Positions 37,725 to 46,871 of a DNA stretch of 64,000 bases are shown here, piece after piece (position 1 is the stretch's first letter; every line of letters begins with the position of its first letter). This DNA comes from Sphingomonadaceae bacterium PASS1 (lineage in GTDB: Bacteria; Pseudomonadota; Alphaproteobacteria; Sphingomonadales; Sphingomonadaceae): positions 366,914-430,913 of the forward strand of contig NKIR01000001.1 in assembly GCA_002255985.1 (NCBI GenBank), read 5' to 3'. A program made the position numbers and the translations under genes. The notes below the pieces were generated by a model, which was given only the letters and a program-made list of their open reading frames with translations, searched no databases and was not told the DNA's origin.

Positions 37725-38935
37725 GCGCGCTCAAACACCGCCGCGATACCCTGACCACCGCCAATGCACATTGTTTCAAGGCCGAAGCGCACATCGCGGC
37801 GATGCATTTCACGGGTAAGGTTCGCCAATATACGGCCGCCAGTCGCGCCGATTGGGTGACCAAGCGAAATGCCGGAACCGTTGACGTTAAGCATGTCATG
37901 GCGGCTATCATCATCCGACCATCCCCAGCCCTTGAGACAGGCGAGCACCTGCGGCGCAAATGCCTCGTTCAATTCAATCAGGCCGATGTCGTCCCAGGAA
38001 AGGCCATTGCGGGCAAAGAGCCGCTCCGTCGCTGGAACGGGGCCAAAGCCCATGCGTGATGGCTCGCAACCGGCTGCGGCCCAACTGTGGAAATAGGCGA
38101 TGGGTTCCAAGCCAAGCTCTTCAAGCTTGTCCTCTGCGACAACAAGGCATGCGGATGCAGCGTCATTTTGTTGGCTGGCATTGCCCGCAGTGACAACGCC
38201 ACCTTCGAGCGAGCGTAACGCGGCCATTGTCTCAAGCGTCGCATCCGCGCGATAGCCTTCGTCATGATCAAAGACGATGGGATCGCCTTTCCTTTGCGCG
38301 ATGCTGACGGGCACCAATTCATCGTCAAACAGACCATTTGCCCATGCCGCCGCCGCGCGCTGGTGCGATCGGGCCGCATAGGCGTCACACGCTTCGCGGC
38401 TGATGTCATGGTCCTTGGCCAGATTTTCGGCTGTTTCAATCATACCGGTGATCACACCAAAGCGTTCAACCGGTTGGCTCATCACACGTCCGCGGGTCAA
38501 CCGGTCATGCAAGGTCAGATTGCCCGCCCGAACGCCTTTGCGAATATCGGTGGTGTAATGTTCAACATTGGACATGCTTTCGCATCCGCCTGCGACCACC
38601 ATGTCGCTCACCCCGGTTTGCACCATCATCGCGGCATTCACGATCGCCTGAAGCCCGGAACCGCAGCGACGGTCAATCTGGTAACCCGGCACTTCAATCG
38701 GCAAGCCAGCGGCCAGCCATGACCAATGTCCAATGCACGGGGCCTCACCACTGCCATATCCTTGCGCGAATACGACATCGTCCACGCGGGACGGATCAAT
38801 CTTCGTCCGCTCGACAAGCGCTTTCAATATGATGCCACCCAACTCGCCCGCGTTGAGTGAGGAGAGCGCGCCGCCAAATTTGCCGACGGGCGTGCGGATG
38901 GGGGCGACGATGGCGGCACGACGAAGCGTATTCAT
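37721..38935 (-). CDS. Acetyl-CoA acyltransferase (thiolase)
   Basis: A 404-residue type II thiolase. The nucleophile is C91 in IDRRCGSGLQAI, the histidine is in LGHPIGATGGR, and the second cysteine is C390 in MCIGGGQGIA. GGCESMSNV also matches. It cleaves 3-ketoacyl-CoA to acetyl-CoA plus a shortened acyl-CoA. It overlaps both neighbours by 4 bp (CoA transferase before, 529-residue dehydrogenase after), so it is firmly in the operon. No 3-hydroxyacyl-CoA dehydrogenase is in the operon, so that step must be supplied from elsewhere. Confidence 0.94.
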   Translation of the reverse strand: MNTLRRAAIVAPIRTPVGKFGGALSSLNAGELGGIILKALVERTKIDPSRVDDVVFAQGYGSGEAPCIGHWSWLAAGLPIEVPGYQIDRRCGSGLQAIVNAAMMVQTGVSDMVVAGGCESMSNVEHYTTDIRKGVRAGNLTLHDRLTRGRVMSQPVERFGVITGMIETAENLAKDHDISREACDAYAARSHQRAAAAWANGLFDDELVPVSIAQRKGDPIVFDHDEGYRADATLETMAALRSLEGGVVTAGNASQQNDAASACLVVAEDKLEELGLEPIAYFHSWAAAGCEPSRMGFGPVPATERLFARNGLSWDDIGLIELNEAFAPQVLACLKGWGWSDDDSRHDMLNVNGSGISLGHPIGATGGRILANLTREMHRRDVRFGLETMCIGGGQGIAAVFERA

Positions 38936-40134
38936 TTGGCAATTCCTAATATTCCAGAGTCGATGAGACGGGCGATTTCGCCCGAGGACAGGCCGAGCGC
39001 AGTACTCAATATTTCCTCGCTATGCTCCCCATTGCGCGGCGCTGCCTTTGCGTCGCCACGCGGCAATTGGGGAATAGTGCCAAAAGCACCAGCAGCAGGA
39101 TAATTGAAGCCCGACGGGTTTGCGTCAAAGTCGCTAAACATCGGGTTATTGCCAACCAGGCGGGGATCATGCGCAGCGCCCAACATGGTGCGATAGGCCG
39201 AATGAACAATTCCGGCCTCATCAAGCGTTGACGCCATCACCGCATGATCGAGCGAACCAATTGCCCGTTCAAACAACGGATAAAGCGCATCGCGGTGCTG
39301 AAAGCGAAGCCCATCGTCTTTGGCAAAGCTCACTCCGCGCTCCGCCTCTATCGCGTTCACTTGCGCCGTCAAACCAAGCGCACCAATAAGGTTCGCCCAT
39401 TGGCGGTGGGTGACAACGACCACCATCGTGCGCACATTGTCTTTGGTCACAAAATCGCGTCCGAACAAGCCATAGACCGCGTTGCCGAGCCGGGGACGAT
39501 TGGCATTATTATGCAATACTTCTGCGACACCGCCCAGATTGGCAACGGTGCCAATGGCGACGTCTGACAGGGGAATGCGAACCTCACTGCCCTCACCCGT
39601 CTGTTCCCGCCTACGAAGTGCCGCCAGCATTGCAAATGCAGCGTAGGCGCCGCTGATGACATCCCAAGCAGGCAACACATGATTGACGGGTTCCGGGCCA
39701 GCCCCAGTCATCATGGGATAGCCAACCGCATTATTCACCGTGTAATCCAGCGCAGGCGCCCCGTCCGCCCAGCCCATAACCCGCACGGTTACAAGATCGG
39801 CACGTCCTTCAGCCAATTTTGCGTGCGAAAGAAAACCTTCTGCAGGGAAATTGGTGATGAACTGACCGGTGGCCCGCACCAGTTCCTGCAACAACTCGCG
39901 CCCCTGCGGGCTGGATAGATCAAGCGCGACTGATTTTTTGGCGCGGTTTAGATTTTCCCAATAGAGCGAGTCATTCGCCTCAGTCACTGGCCAGCGATGG
40001 TAATCCGGGCCGCCGCCAACCTGATCGACACGGATCACCTCTGCCCCGAATTGCGCGCAATACAGACCAGCTGTCGGCGACGCCACAAAGGAAGACGCCT
40101 CGATAATCTTGAGACCATCCAGCAAATTATACAT
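38932..40134 (-). CDS. CaiB/BaiF-type (class III) CoA transferase
   Basis: A 400-residue family III CoA transferase. LLDGLKIIEASSFVASPTAGLYCAQFGAEVI is the N-terminal Rossmann signature, and the nucleophilic aspartate is D158 in LPAWDVISGAYA. Such enzymes move CoA from one acyl-CoA to a free acid to activate it for breakdown, or racemise 2-methylacyl-CoA (AMACR relatives). Here it probably starts the pathway served by the four dehydrogenases. It overlaps the thiolase start by 4 bp and follows the first dehydrogenase by 31 bp. Confidence 0.92.
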   Translation of the reverse strand: MYNLLDGLKIIEASSFVASPTAGLYCAQFGAEVIRVDQVGGGPDYHRWPVTEANDSLYWENLNRAKKSVALDLSSPQGRELLQELVRATGQFITNFPAEGFLSHAKLAEGRADLVTVRVMGWADGAPALDYTVNNAVGYPMMTGAGPEPVNHVLPAWDVISGAYAAFAMLAALRRREQTGEGSEVRIPLSDVAIGTVANLGGVAEVLHNNANRPRLGNAVYGLFGRDFVTKDNVRTMVVVVTHRQWANLIGALGLTAQVNAIEAERGVSFAKDDGLRFQHRDALYPLFERAIGSLDHAVMASTLDEAGIVHSAYRTMLGAAHDPRLVGNNPMFSDFDANPSGFNYPAAGAFGTIPQLPRGDAKAAPRNGEHSEEILSTALGLSSGEIARLIDSGILGIAK

Positions 40135-40165
40135 GCATTAGACCTTGGGAATTACGCACGCGTCA

Positions 40166-41320
40166 TCAGGCCTGAGCCGCCCATTCGCGCAGCATATGCT
40201 TCGCAATCTGAAGCTGCAGGATTTGCGTCGTGCCTTCATAAATCCGGTAAATACGTGCGTCACGGTAGAAACGTTCCGCATCATATTCTGCGAGATAACC
40301 AGCGCCACCGTAAATCTGGACCACGCGGTCAACGACGCGGCCGCACATTTCGGTAGCAAACACCTTTGCAGCGGCAGCCTTCCGAAGCACATTTTCACCT
40401 GCATCTGCACGACGTGCAGCGTCATCGAGCATGCACTCCGCCGCATAAATTTCGATGTCGCTATCCGCCAACATTTGCTGGATCAGCTGGAAATTGGCAA
40501 TCGGTTCGCCAAATGCCTTACGTTCATTGGCGTAACGCAGCGCGCTGTCGAGCGCACGCCGCGCATAGCCCGTCGCCGCCGCGCCGACCGACATGCGTCC
40601 GTTGTCGAGGCTCTTCATCGCAAAGGCAAAGCCCTTGCCCTCTTCACCACCCAATATGGCGTCCGCAGGCAGCTTCACATCTTCCATGATGATATCTGCG
40701 ATATGGCTACCGGCCTGCCCCATTTTCTTGTCGGACTTACCAACGGTGATGCCAGCGGTGTCCATGGGAACGATAAAGGCAGAGACATGCGCATTTTTGG
40801 GCAAGACTTCCTTGCTCGTCCGCGCCATGATCAACGCGACATTCGCAAATGGCGCATTGGTGATATAGCGCTTTGTACCGTTCAATACCCAGCCATTGCC
40901 TGACTTCACCGCTGTGGTCTGCATCGCCGCGGAGTCCGACCCGGAACCCGGTTCTGTCAGACCAAAGGACGCAATTTCGCCAGCCGCCAAACGCGGCAGC
41001 CATTCCGCCTTTTGCGCATCCGTCCCGCCATTTTTGAACGCGGAACACACCATCCCGATGTTGATGGACGTGACTGAACGAAAGCATGGTGCCGCGTAGC
41101 TGAATTCACGCATGGTGCGGATATATTGCTGAATATTCATTCCAGCGCCGCCATATTCTTCCGGAACCGTCAACCCAAACAACCCGAGGTCGCGCATTTC
41201 GGCCATGATCGCTTCAGGGATCATTTCCGTTTCGAGCACTTCCTTTTCCGCGGGGATCAGCCGTTCACGAATATACCGTCGCAGCTGTTCCGTGAATTGT
41301 TCGAAAATGTCGCTATCCAT
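40166..41320 (-). CDS. Acyl-CoA dehydrogenase, first gene of the catabolic operon
   Basis: A 384-residue canonical dehydrogenase. It shows IASFGLTEPGSGSDSA, WVLNGTKRYITNA, QIYGGAGYLAEYDAER, and the catalytic glutamate in YRIYEGTTQI. Start MDSDIFEQF at 41320 is preceded by GGAGAGGAA; the longer frame from 41362 adds residues without conservation. It begins the seven-gene reverse operon (dehydrogenase, CoA transferase, thiolase, dehydrogenase, hydratase, dehydrogenase, dehydrogenase). A medium-chain or branched acyl-CoA is likely, but substrate cannot be read from sequence. Confidence 0.93.
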   Translation of the reverse strand: MDSDIFEQFTEQLRRYIRERLIPAEKEVLETEMIPEAIMAEMRDLGLFGLTVPEEYGGAGMNIQQYIRTMREFSYAAPCFRSVTSINIGMVCSAFKNGGTDAQKAEWLPRLAAGEIASFGLTEPGSGSDSAAMQTTAVKSGNGWVLNGTKRYITNAPFANVALIMARTSKEVLPKNAHVSAFIVPMDTAGITVGKSDKKMGQAGSHIADIIMEDVKLPADAILGGEEGKGFAFAMKSLDNGRMSVGAAATGYARRALDSALRYANERKAFGEPIANFQLIQQMLADSDIEIYAAECMLDDAARRADAGENVLRKAAAAKVFATEMCGRVVDRVVQIYGGAGYLAEYDAERFYRDARIYRIYEGTTQILQLQIAKHMLREWAAQA

Positions 41321-41840
41321 TATGTTCCTCTCCGCTCCCACGCAAAATATTCGTTTCGCCATGGACTACTGTTAGTTTTTGAAATTCAAAAGTACCCGTT
41401 CGACAAAACCGTGACATTGCGTTGAACGCTTGTCGACTGAAATGCTGCTTTTCCATCGCATTTTAATGCAGGGATAGGTCCGGATTGTCCCACCTGATTG
41501 AACGGGCCGTAAAAAGCGCATGTCCATCCGGCACACAGGTGACGGGTCATTATCGAAGTGCATCGTGGCAGCAGTCATCAAATTCCCTACGTGCGGGAAA
41601 TAACAATAACAATCGGGATGCATTAGAAATGGGCAACCCAACTCCGCCGACAATCACGCAGACGTTGACCCATTCACTGGCGGCTAAACGGTGCCGAATG
41701 TTCGTCAGCAGCGAAATCGCCTGCAAAAGAGACTCTGGCTGGGAAGATAATTCTCCGCAATCTAACATGTGAAGTTTTGCTAATTTATAATGTGAGCCGA
41801 TTTTTAAACCGCGTCATGCGTCGGCTGATTTGAGCTGCAT
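41321..41840. other. Intergenic region with one decayed gene
   Basis: 520 bases between the catabolic operon promoter side and the end of the type II secretion operon. Apart from the thioesterase-like remnant at 41372-41653 nothing else is seen. The part next to 41780 is AT-rich. Confidence 0.5.
41372..41653 (-). pseudogene. Remnant of a PaaI/4HBT-type thioesterase
   Basis: A 93-codon frame contains RMDMRFLRPVQSGGTIRTYP and CIKM, which fit the central strands of PaaI-type hot-dog thioesterases (typically 'vdm-FLRPv--G-tir-----iK-g'). After KSSIS the frame loses similarity, while the +2 frame just downstream reads CRTGTFEFQK, like the usual 'A-GTGTFEF' end. This indicates at least one frameshift. 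The N-terminal half also lacks a clear domain start. It lies just upstream of the dehydrogenase operon and may once have belonged to it. Recognition is by eye only. Confidence 0.4.
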
Positions 41841-42575
41841 CTATATAGAGAAGCACAACGCAAAAGCCGAAACGCACAGGAAGATCCCAAAGGGCAGCTG
41901 TGTCGTACCTGTCCGCTCTGTTTTGGTGCTGAACAGCACCCATGCAAAGCCAACCACGCAGGACAGCATGAGCAAATAAGGCAGCGCCTGCCATCCCATC
42001 CAGATACCCAAGGCGCCAAAAAGCTTGGGATCGCCGCCACCCATGCCCTCTTTCTTACGCAGGGCCTTAAATGCGTGACGCGCACCCTCCAGTGCCAGAA
42101 ATCCGAACAGCCCGCCCGCAACGCGATCCATCCAGCTGATATCGGGCGTCAGCAGCGGAGCAATCAGCACGCCCCCAAACGCGAGCAACAGCACCAAGCG
42201 ATTTGGCAACCAAAGGCGCTGATAATCCAGCACGCCAAGCGGAAGGAGAAGCCAGCCGAAGACCGCGGCGGCGAACGCCTGAAATCCATCAAGCCCCATG
42301 GCCGAAATTGCGCCGATCAATGCAGCTGCGATTTCAATATATAGGGCGCTTCCGCCAATCGGTTGCTTGCAATAGCGGCATTTTCCGCGAAGCCACGCGT
42401 ATGAAAAAATCGGTACAAGGTCAGCCGCGGCGAGCTGCGTGCCGCAATGGTCACATCGCGAACGGCCCTTCATGATGCTCTCGCCATTGGGCCAACGGCT
42501 GCACAGTGCCGCAACGAAGCTGCCCCATATCGTGCCCAAGATGATGGCGGATGCAAGTTGGTACCAGAACGGCAA
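41841..42575 (-). CDS. gspO: Prepilin peptidase / methyltransferase
   Basis: A 244-residue inner-membrane aspartyl protease that cleaves the leader of type II pseudopilins and methylates the new N-terminal Phe. The cytoplasmic zinc site is C41-x-x-C44 and C66-x-x-C69; the catalytic aspartates are D117 (GVLDYQRLWLPN) and D182 in the GMGGGDPKLF motif. About seven membrane helices. It is last in the secretion operon, 38 bp behind gspN, and would process GspG, H, I, J and K encoded upstream. Confidence 0.95.
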   Translation of the reverse strand: MPFWYQLASAIILGTIWGSFVAALCSRWPNGESIMKGRSRCDHCGTQLAAADLVPIFSYAWLRGKCRYCKQPIGGSALYIEIAAALIGAISAMGLDGFQAFAAAVFGWLLLPLGVLDYQRLWLPNRLVLLLAFGGVLIAPLLTPDISWMDRVAGGLFGFLALEGARHAFKALRKKEGMGGGDPKLFGALGIWMGWQALPYLLMLSCVVGFAWVLFSTKTERTGTTQLPFGIFLCVSAFALCFSI

Positions 42576-42613
42576 CGCGCTTACGAATGCACACGTCGAC
42601 GCAAGGAGGCTGT

Positions 42614-43309
42614 TCAGAACCGGCCCTTTTGCACAAATCGATAGCCGCCAGCGACCGGCCGAAATCCGGCAAGCGTAAGCATCGTACCCTGCCCTGCCAC
42701 GTCGGTTTCAAGCGTTATGGTCACTGTGTAGCTGCCGTCCGCGGAAAGCCGGATGTCGGCGCGTTCCATTGCCGATTGGCTCACCAAGGGCAGCAAAAGG
42801 CCGGCACCATCACAGCGCGGTTGCCCAAGCATGCCATTTTGTAAGTTCAGCCCCGGCAATGTTTCAGACATGTTCAGACGAACTTGCCCCCCTGCCTGCA
42901 TGCAACGCCCCGCCGCGAATTTCGCGGAAAAGCCTTCAAACTGGATATTTTCAGCTGGAAAAGGCGCAAAAAGCGCAGCGACCGGAAGTGTTGCGTTCAG
43001 ATTATTGACGGACATGCCGCCAAAACCGCGTGAGACTGTCCCTGTAAATCCGGGCCGATAGGGGGCATTGCCCCGTGACAGTATGATGTCGGCACGGCCC
43101 AAAAACAGTGGCCCGACCAAAAGACGCGCATTCACATCGCCAATAGGCAATTTGCCAAGGCGCAAATCACGGATAGATCCGTCCCAGATGATGCCATCCA
43201 CTTTGCGCGCCAAAACGCCCTCACCGCCGACAATGGTCCGCAGCGGCATGAATAGGATCACCGACAGCATCAGTAGCACAGCACTGGCGGCGACGAGACG
43301 GCGGCTCAT
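42614..43309 (-). CDS. gspN: Type II secretion protein GspN
   Basis: A 231-residue bitopic inner-membrane protein: one N-terminal membrane helix (VAASAVLLMLSVILFMP) and a periplasmic domain. The strings GVLARKVDGIIWDGSIRDLRLG and GLNLQNGMLGQPRCDGAGLLLPL match the GspN family, an accessory part of T2SS with uncertain role, often missing in other species. Its start overlaps the gspM stop by 4 bp. Confidence 0.87.
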   Translation of the reverse strand: MSRRLVAASAVLLMLSVILFMPLRTIVGGEGVLARKVDGIIWDGSIRDLRLGKLPIGDVNARLLVGPLFLGRADIILSRGNAPYRPGFTGTVSRGFGGMSVNNLNATLPVAALFAPFPAENIQFEGFSAKFAAGRCMQAGGQVRLNMSETLPGLNLQNGMLGQPRCDGAGLLLPLVSQSAMERADIRLSADGSYTVTITLETDVAGQGTMLTLAGFRPVAGGYRFVQKGRF

Positions 43310-43785
43310 GGCGCATCCTGCTGCAACTGGGCATCGACGGTGACGGTCCCATTCGTGCCTGTGCGCAATGTAAGTCCGCTTACGGATACGTTCTGCGCCT
43401 CAAGCTCCGTCAGCCAGGCAAGCAATGCAGGCGCACGCGCTTGTTCGATACGAAAGCTCATTCGGCCCGGCGCGGCATTGCCGGACGCGATAATGTCAAA
43501 GCCCTTTTCGCCCGCACTTTGCGTAATCAGCACATCGATATTTGCAGGGGCAGTTGCACGGGCAACGCGTGGCTTTGCCAGTGCGGCATCAACAGTTGCG
43601 ACAATGCGCCCACGACGCTGCACCGCGGCGTCATGGTCAAGCTTTGCCTGCTCGACGGCGGATAAAGCAGGCATGATAATCCCAAAAACCAACACCGCAA
43701 AAGCCGTCAGCCCGCCGGCTGCACCTACAAGCCATTGCTCACGCCGCGTCAGCGCAGCAAACCACACACGTGCTGCAGCTATCAT
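43306..43785 (-). CDS. gspM: Type II secretion protein GspM
   Basis: A 159-residue inner-membrane assembly-platform protein. WFAALTRREQWLVGAAGGLTAFAVLV is the short cytoplasmic segment and single membrane helix typical of GspM; the periplasmic part is ferredoxin-like and pairs with GspL. It overlaps gspL and gspN by 4 bp on each side. Confidence 0.9.
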   Translation of the reverse strand: MIAAARVWFAALTRREQWLVGAAGGLTAFAVLVFGIIMPALSAVEQAKLDHDAAVQRRGRIVATVDAALAKPRVARATAPANIDVLITQSAGEKGFDIIASGNAAPGRMSFRIEQARAPALLAWLTELEAQNVSVSGLTLRTGTNGTVTVDAQLQQDAP

Positions 43786-44867
43786 GGCATCCTCATCGTA
43801 AGATCGACCAGCGTCGCGCCCGTCGCGTCAGTACGCGGTGTGGCGGTGATGGGGTAACCATCCTGCTGTATGGCGAGTAGTGTCTGGTTGATATTGTCGG
43901 AACTTGGCGCGGCCAAAACGACCGTCAGGATCCCGTCCTGACCAAAGCGCATGTCACGCACCGATACATTGGGCGACGCTTTCACACTGCGCCACAATGC
44001 TGCCGATAATGGCGAGAAGCGCCCCTGCAATATGCCTTTTTTGCGCATGGCAGCAGCCAGTTGCACCTCCGCCTGATCAATATCAGTAATCGCCGGATCA
44101 ACCTTTTGTGCCGCGGCAAGCGCGATGCTGTTTTCGTTGCTGGTTGCGTTCCAATATTTCCCAACGGTCACAAGCGCCGCCAGCGCGCTGATCACAACAA
44201 GCGCGATGCACAGGCGCTTGATCCATTTCAGCTGTTCTGCGGTTGCCCAGATTGACCGCACTTTCTTGACAAAGATACCTTCGCGCAAGTTTAACAGCGG
44301 CTGCTCGCTCGCTGTCCAAAGCATTGTCCGGACTGTATCCGCGTCCAAAATTTCGACTGCGGTCTGGCCTACAAAAATGCTACGAAAAACAGGCTCATCG
44401 GGCATCGCAAATTGCGCACCGCGAAGGACGTTCACACCTTCAAACTCGGCCGTGACGACCACGTCCGTCTGTGTATCAATTGCGAGGCCAAATGGCACAA
44501 CAATGTCGGGGTTCACGCCGTGCGCTGCTAGCCGGTCCAGCCCATATTGCATGACTTCGGGGGCGATTGTTGCCGTGACATAAACATCGCCAACATGCTG
44601 CGCCGCACTGCTGTGCACCAGCCCAAGCGATTGTTCGGCGGCGCGTAACTTGGCCACGCCTTCTGCTTGGCGCACCTCCAGCCCTTGTAGCGAAAACCAG
44701 CTGCAACGCACATCAGCAGGCGACACCACGGCCATCACTGTTGCGTCATCCGCCGAGGGGATAAATTCGGACAATAAACCGGCATGTTGCCACACCCCGT
44801 CCGTCACACGGAATAGCGCGGGATCATCGACGTCGGACGACGGGAAGCGGACGATTACGACGGTCAT
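43782..44867 (-). CDS. gspL: Type II secretion protein GspL
   Basis: A 361-residue bitopic protein that links the GspE ATPase to the inner membrane. The N-terminal 230 residues are the actin-like cytoplasmic domain; a membrane helix (CIALVVISALAALVTVGKYW) follows, then a ferredoxin-like periplasmic domain ending VDLTMRMP. Start ATG 44867 is chosen because it overlaps the gspK stop by 4 bp (ATGA), the rule in this operon; the frame extends 8 codons further without a better site. Confidence 0.9.
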   Translation of the reverse strand: MTVVIVRFPSSDVDDPALFRVTDGVWQHAGLLSEFIPSADDATVMAVVSPADVRCSWFSLQGLEVRQAEGVAKLRAAEQSLGLVHSSAAQHVGDVYVTATIAPEVMQYGLDRLAAHGVNPDIVVPFGLAIDTQTDVVVTAEFEGVNVLRGAQFAMPDEPVFRSIFVGQTAVEILDADTVRTMLWTASEQPLLNLREGIFVKKVRSIWATAEQLKWIKRLCIALVVISALAALVTVGKYWNATSNENSIALAAAQKVDPAITDIDQAEVQLAAAMRKKGILQGRFSPLSAALWRSVKASPNVSVRDMRFGQDGILTVVLAAPSSDNINQTLLAIQQDGYPITATPRTDATGATLVDLTMRMP

Positions 44868-45847
44868 TCCTCTTCCCCCCAACTGCGCCAAATGACGCGC
44901 GCCGGCGCAGGTGAAGCGACGATCATCGATTCACCAGCGAGCGCCAGTTCCCCAAGCGATACCCGCGTATCCAGCAAGAAATAATTGCTCGTCAGTTTTA
45001 CCTGCCCTTGAACCAGAGGTGCCGGCTCCAACGCTGCCAGTTCGGGGGCAGCCCAGAATCGAATGAGGCTGCCATAGCCACTCGATGGCCGCTTGGCGAG
45101 ATAGCTCCGTGCGGTCGCGATATTCAATTTACCAGGGGCGAACAGCATCACCAACAATGGCGCCTGTTCGGGCAACAAGGTATTGACGTTTAAGGGAGAT
45201 AATATGGTCTCGGGTAACGCGCAAATCCAGTTTTGCAGCTTACTATAAATGGCAGGGCTCAAGCCTTTTACCGCGCGCAGCTCGCTTGGGTGGGCGAAAG
45301 GCCGATTGGCAGCCATATAAGGCACAGGCGCGGCGCGGTACGCATCATCCTCAGCGCCATTGGGCAGCGGGCTAATATCGCTATCAGCCCAATCCGCTGC
45401 TGCAGCCGCTATGGCGCGGGCGGCATTCTCATCGGTGCCAAGAACCACCAGTAACGACGTCAACTGATCCTGACCCGTCGCGCTGGCCTGATATCGCTCT
45501 TCCGATTTTGTGACCAAGCTATTGAGGTTAAAGCAATTTCCGGCATCACGCACTGTCGCCGTTGCCGTGCCGATGGGAATAGGCAAGCTTTGCGGAGAAC
45601 CCAGCCAGCCGCCTGCCAAAGTTGTCTGCGCAGCATCGCGTGCGACCAAGTCCTCAATACGCGCCGCCGCAATCGATTCAGCGGCGTAGGTAAACATCCG
45701 CGCCTGTGCGAGCGTGTTGCCATTGGCTGACAATTTGCTCGACAGCGTCAGCCTATCCAGCGTCGTCGCTGCAATAACCGCGAGCACTGCGACCATCAGC
45801 AATACCGACAGCAATGCCGCGCCGCGTTCAGATGACTTGGGCAACAT
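44864..45847 (-). CDS. gspK: Minor pseudopilin GspK
   Basis: A 327-residue minor pseudopilin that caps the pseudopilus tip. A short leader ending SERG is cut before AALLSVLLMVAVLAV; unusually for the family's +5 Glu, GspK lacks it here, which is normal for GspK. The large alpha domain with NLNSLV, WADSDISPLPNGAED and AVKGLSPAIYSKLQ matches the family (T2SSK, with a helix-hairpin-helix-like region). Start and gspJ stop share one base. Confidence 0.92.
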   Translation of the reverse strand: MLPKSSERGAALLSVLLMVAVLAVIAATTLDRLTLSSKLSANGNTLAQARMFTYAAESIAAARIEDLVARDAAQTTLAGGWLGSPQSLPIPIGTATATVRDAGNCFNLNSLVTKSEERYQASATGQDQLTSLLVVLGTDENAARAIAAAAADWADSDISPLPNGAEDDAYRAAPVPYMAANRPFAHPSELRAVKGLSPAIYSKLQNWICALPETILSPLNVNTLLPEQAPLLVMLFAPGKLNIATARSYLAKRPSSGYGSLIRFWAAPELAALEPAPLVQGQVKLTSNYFLLDTRVSLGELALAGESMIVASPAPARVIWRSWGEEE

Positions 45848-46491
45848 CAGCCAGCCGTCCCTTCTGCACTCGGTGTTGGCAAGATGCGCGTCTGCGGCCC
45901 CACAAGAAACAACATGCGCTGTTCAGGCTTGCCCTTCAGGGTGACGCTCAGGGCGATCGCGCGCGGCAAGGCGTTCGCATCGGTTGCGGTCCAATCGCCC
46001 CGCCATTGCCCTTTATCGTCGCGATATTCGGCGGTCGCTGTCGCAACGTCCTCAAGCATCGTTGCCGCGTCAGCAGGTGCAGCACCGTCAAGCATGGGCC
46101 AACTCAGCCGTTTCAACGCACCGTTCTCAAGCACATAGGTCACGCGCTGCAGGCCGGCACGCGGCGCACCATCGAAATTGGACCAGCCTGCCCTCACCAA
46201 CCCAAATATTCCACCGGACACAGTGGCATCGCCTTCGGTAAAGGCAGGCACGGGCTGTCCGGATTGGTCGCGCACTGGCCGCGCGATGGCTTGCGCAAGG
46301 TCTGCCTCCATCGCGTTGGCCAGACGGTGCGAAAGCGCCATTTCGCCAAGACGTTCTTTGACCGCAATTTGCGTGTCTGTGCCTGACCGCAGAAGCGTAA
46401 CGCCTGCAACCGAAATGAGCGCAAAAATGGCCAACGCCACAAGTAGCTCAATCAGCGTAAATCCTGACTCCGTTTGCCGCGCCACCGTCAT
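45847..46491 (-). CDS. gspJ: Minor pseudopilin GspJ
   Basis: A 214-residue minor pseudopilin. The prepilin leader ends ESG before FTLIELLVALAIFAL with the +5 glutamate needed for assembly. The downstream beta domain has AMEADLAQAIARPVR and RVTYVLENGALKRL, as in GspJ. It forms the tip complex with GspI and GspK. It overlaps gspI by 4 bp and gspK by 1 bp. Confidence 0.93.
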   Translation of the reverse strand: MTVARQTESGFTLIELLVALAIFALISVAGVTLLRSGTDTQIAVKERLGEMALSHRLANAMEADLAQAIARPVRDQSGQPVPAFTEGDATVSGGIFGLVRAGWSNFDGAPRAGLQRVTYVLENGALKRLSWPMLDGAAPADAATMLEDVATATAEYRDDKGQWRGDWTATDANALPRAIALSVTLKGKPEQRMLFLVGPQTRILPTPSAEGTAG

Positions 46492-46871
46492 TGTTCAACA
46501 GGCCTTGCGATCGTTAAACGGGCCTTACGCAAGGCCGCATTGCCGGTGCCGACAACGTCGATATCGACCATCACGAGGCGCGTGTCGTCGGTTGGGCTTG
46601 CGGTTGCTGTCCAGCGCCAATTCTGGCCACCATTCAGTTCTTCGCCACGCGTTTCGCCTAAGGTCGGCGGCGCGGGGTTTGACAGGATTTCGACCGCCAC
46701 ATTGCGCGCCACTTGCCATGCCATGCCGCTGTCGCCCAAATTGGACGTGGAGCGCACCGAGTAACCCTGCAGGCGAACCATCGCCAGTGCAGCAAGGCTA
46801 AAAATCGCCAGCGCAACCATGATCTCCAACAATGTGAAGCCATTGTGTTTTGGTTGTGGTTTACCGGACAA
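46488..46871 (-). CDS. gspI: Minor pseudopilin GspI
   Basis: A minor pseudopilin of about 127 residues, leader ending KHNG before FTLLEIMVALAIFSL (+5 Glu present), with GWQ-type mature domain (WQVARNVAVEIL, WRWTATASPTDDTRLVMVDIDV). Start is uncertain: TTG 46871 overlaps the gspH stop by 11 bp and leaves a 10-residue leader, whereas ATG 46901 would add ten residues translated from the end of gspH. I prefer TTG because the shorter leader is normal, but no strong ribosome site decides it. Confidence 0.85.
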   Translation of the reverse strand: MSGKPQPKHNGFTLLEIMVALAIFSLAALAMVRLQGYSVRSTSNLGDSGMAWQVARNVAVEILSNPAPPTLGETRGEELNGGQNWRWTATASPTDDTRLVMVDIDVVGTGNAALRKARLTIARPVEQ

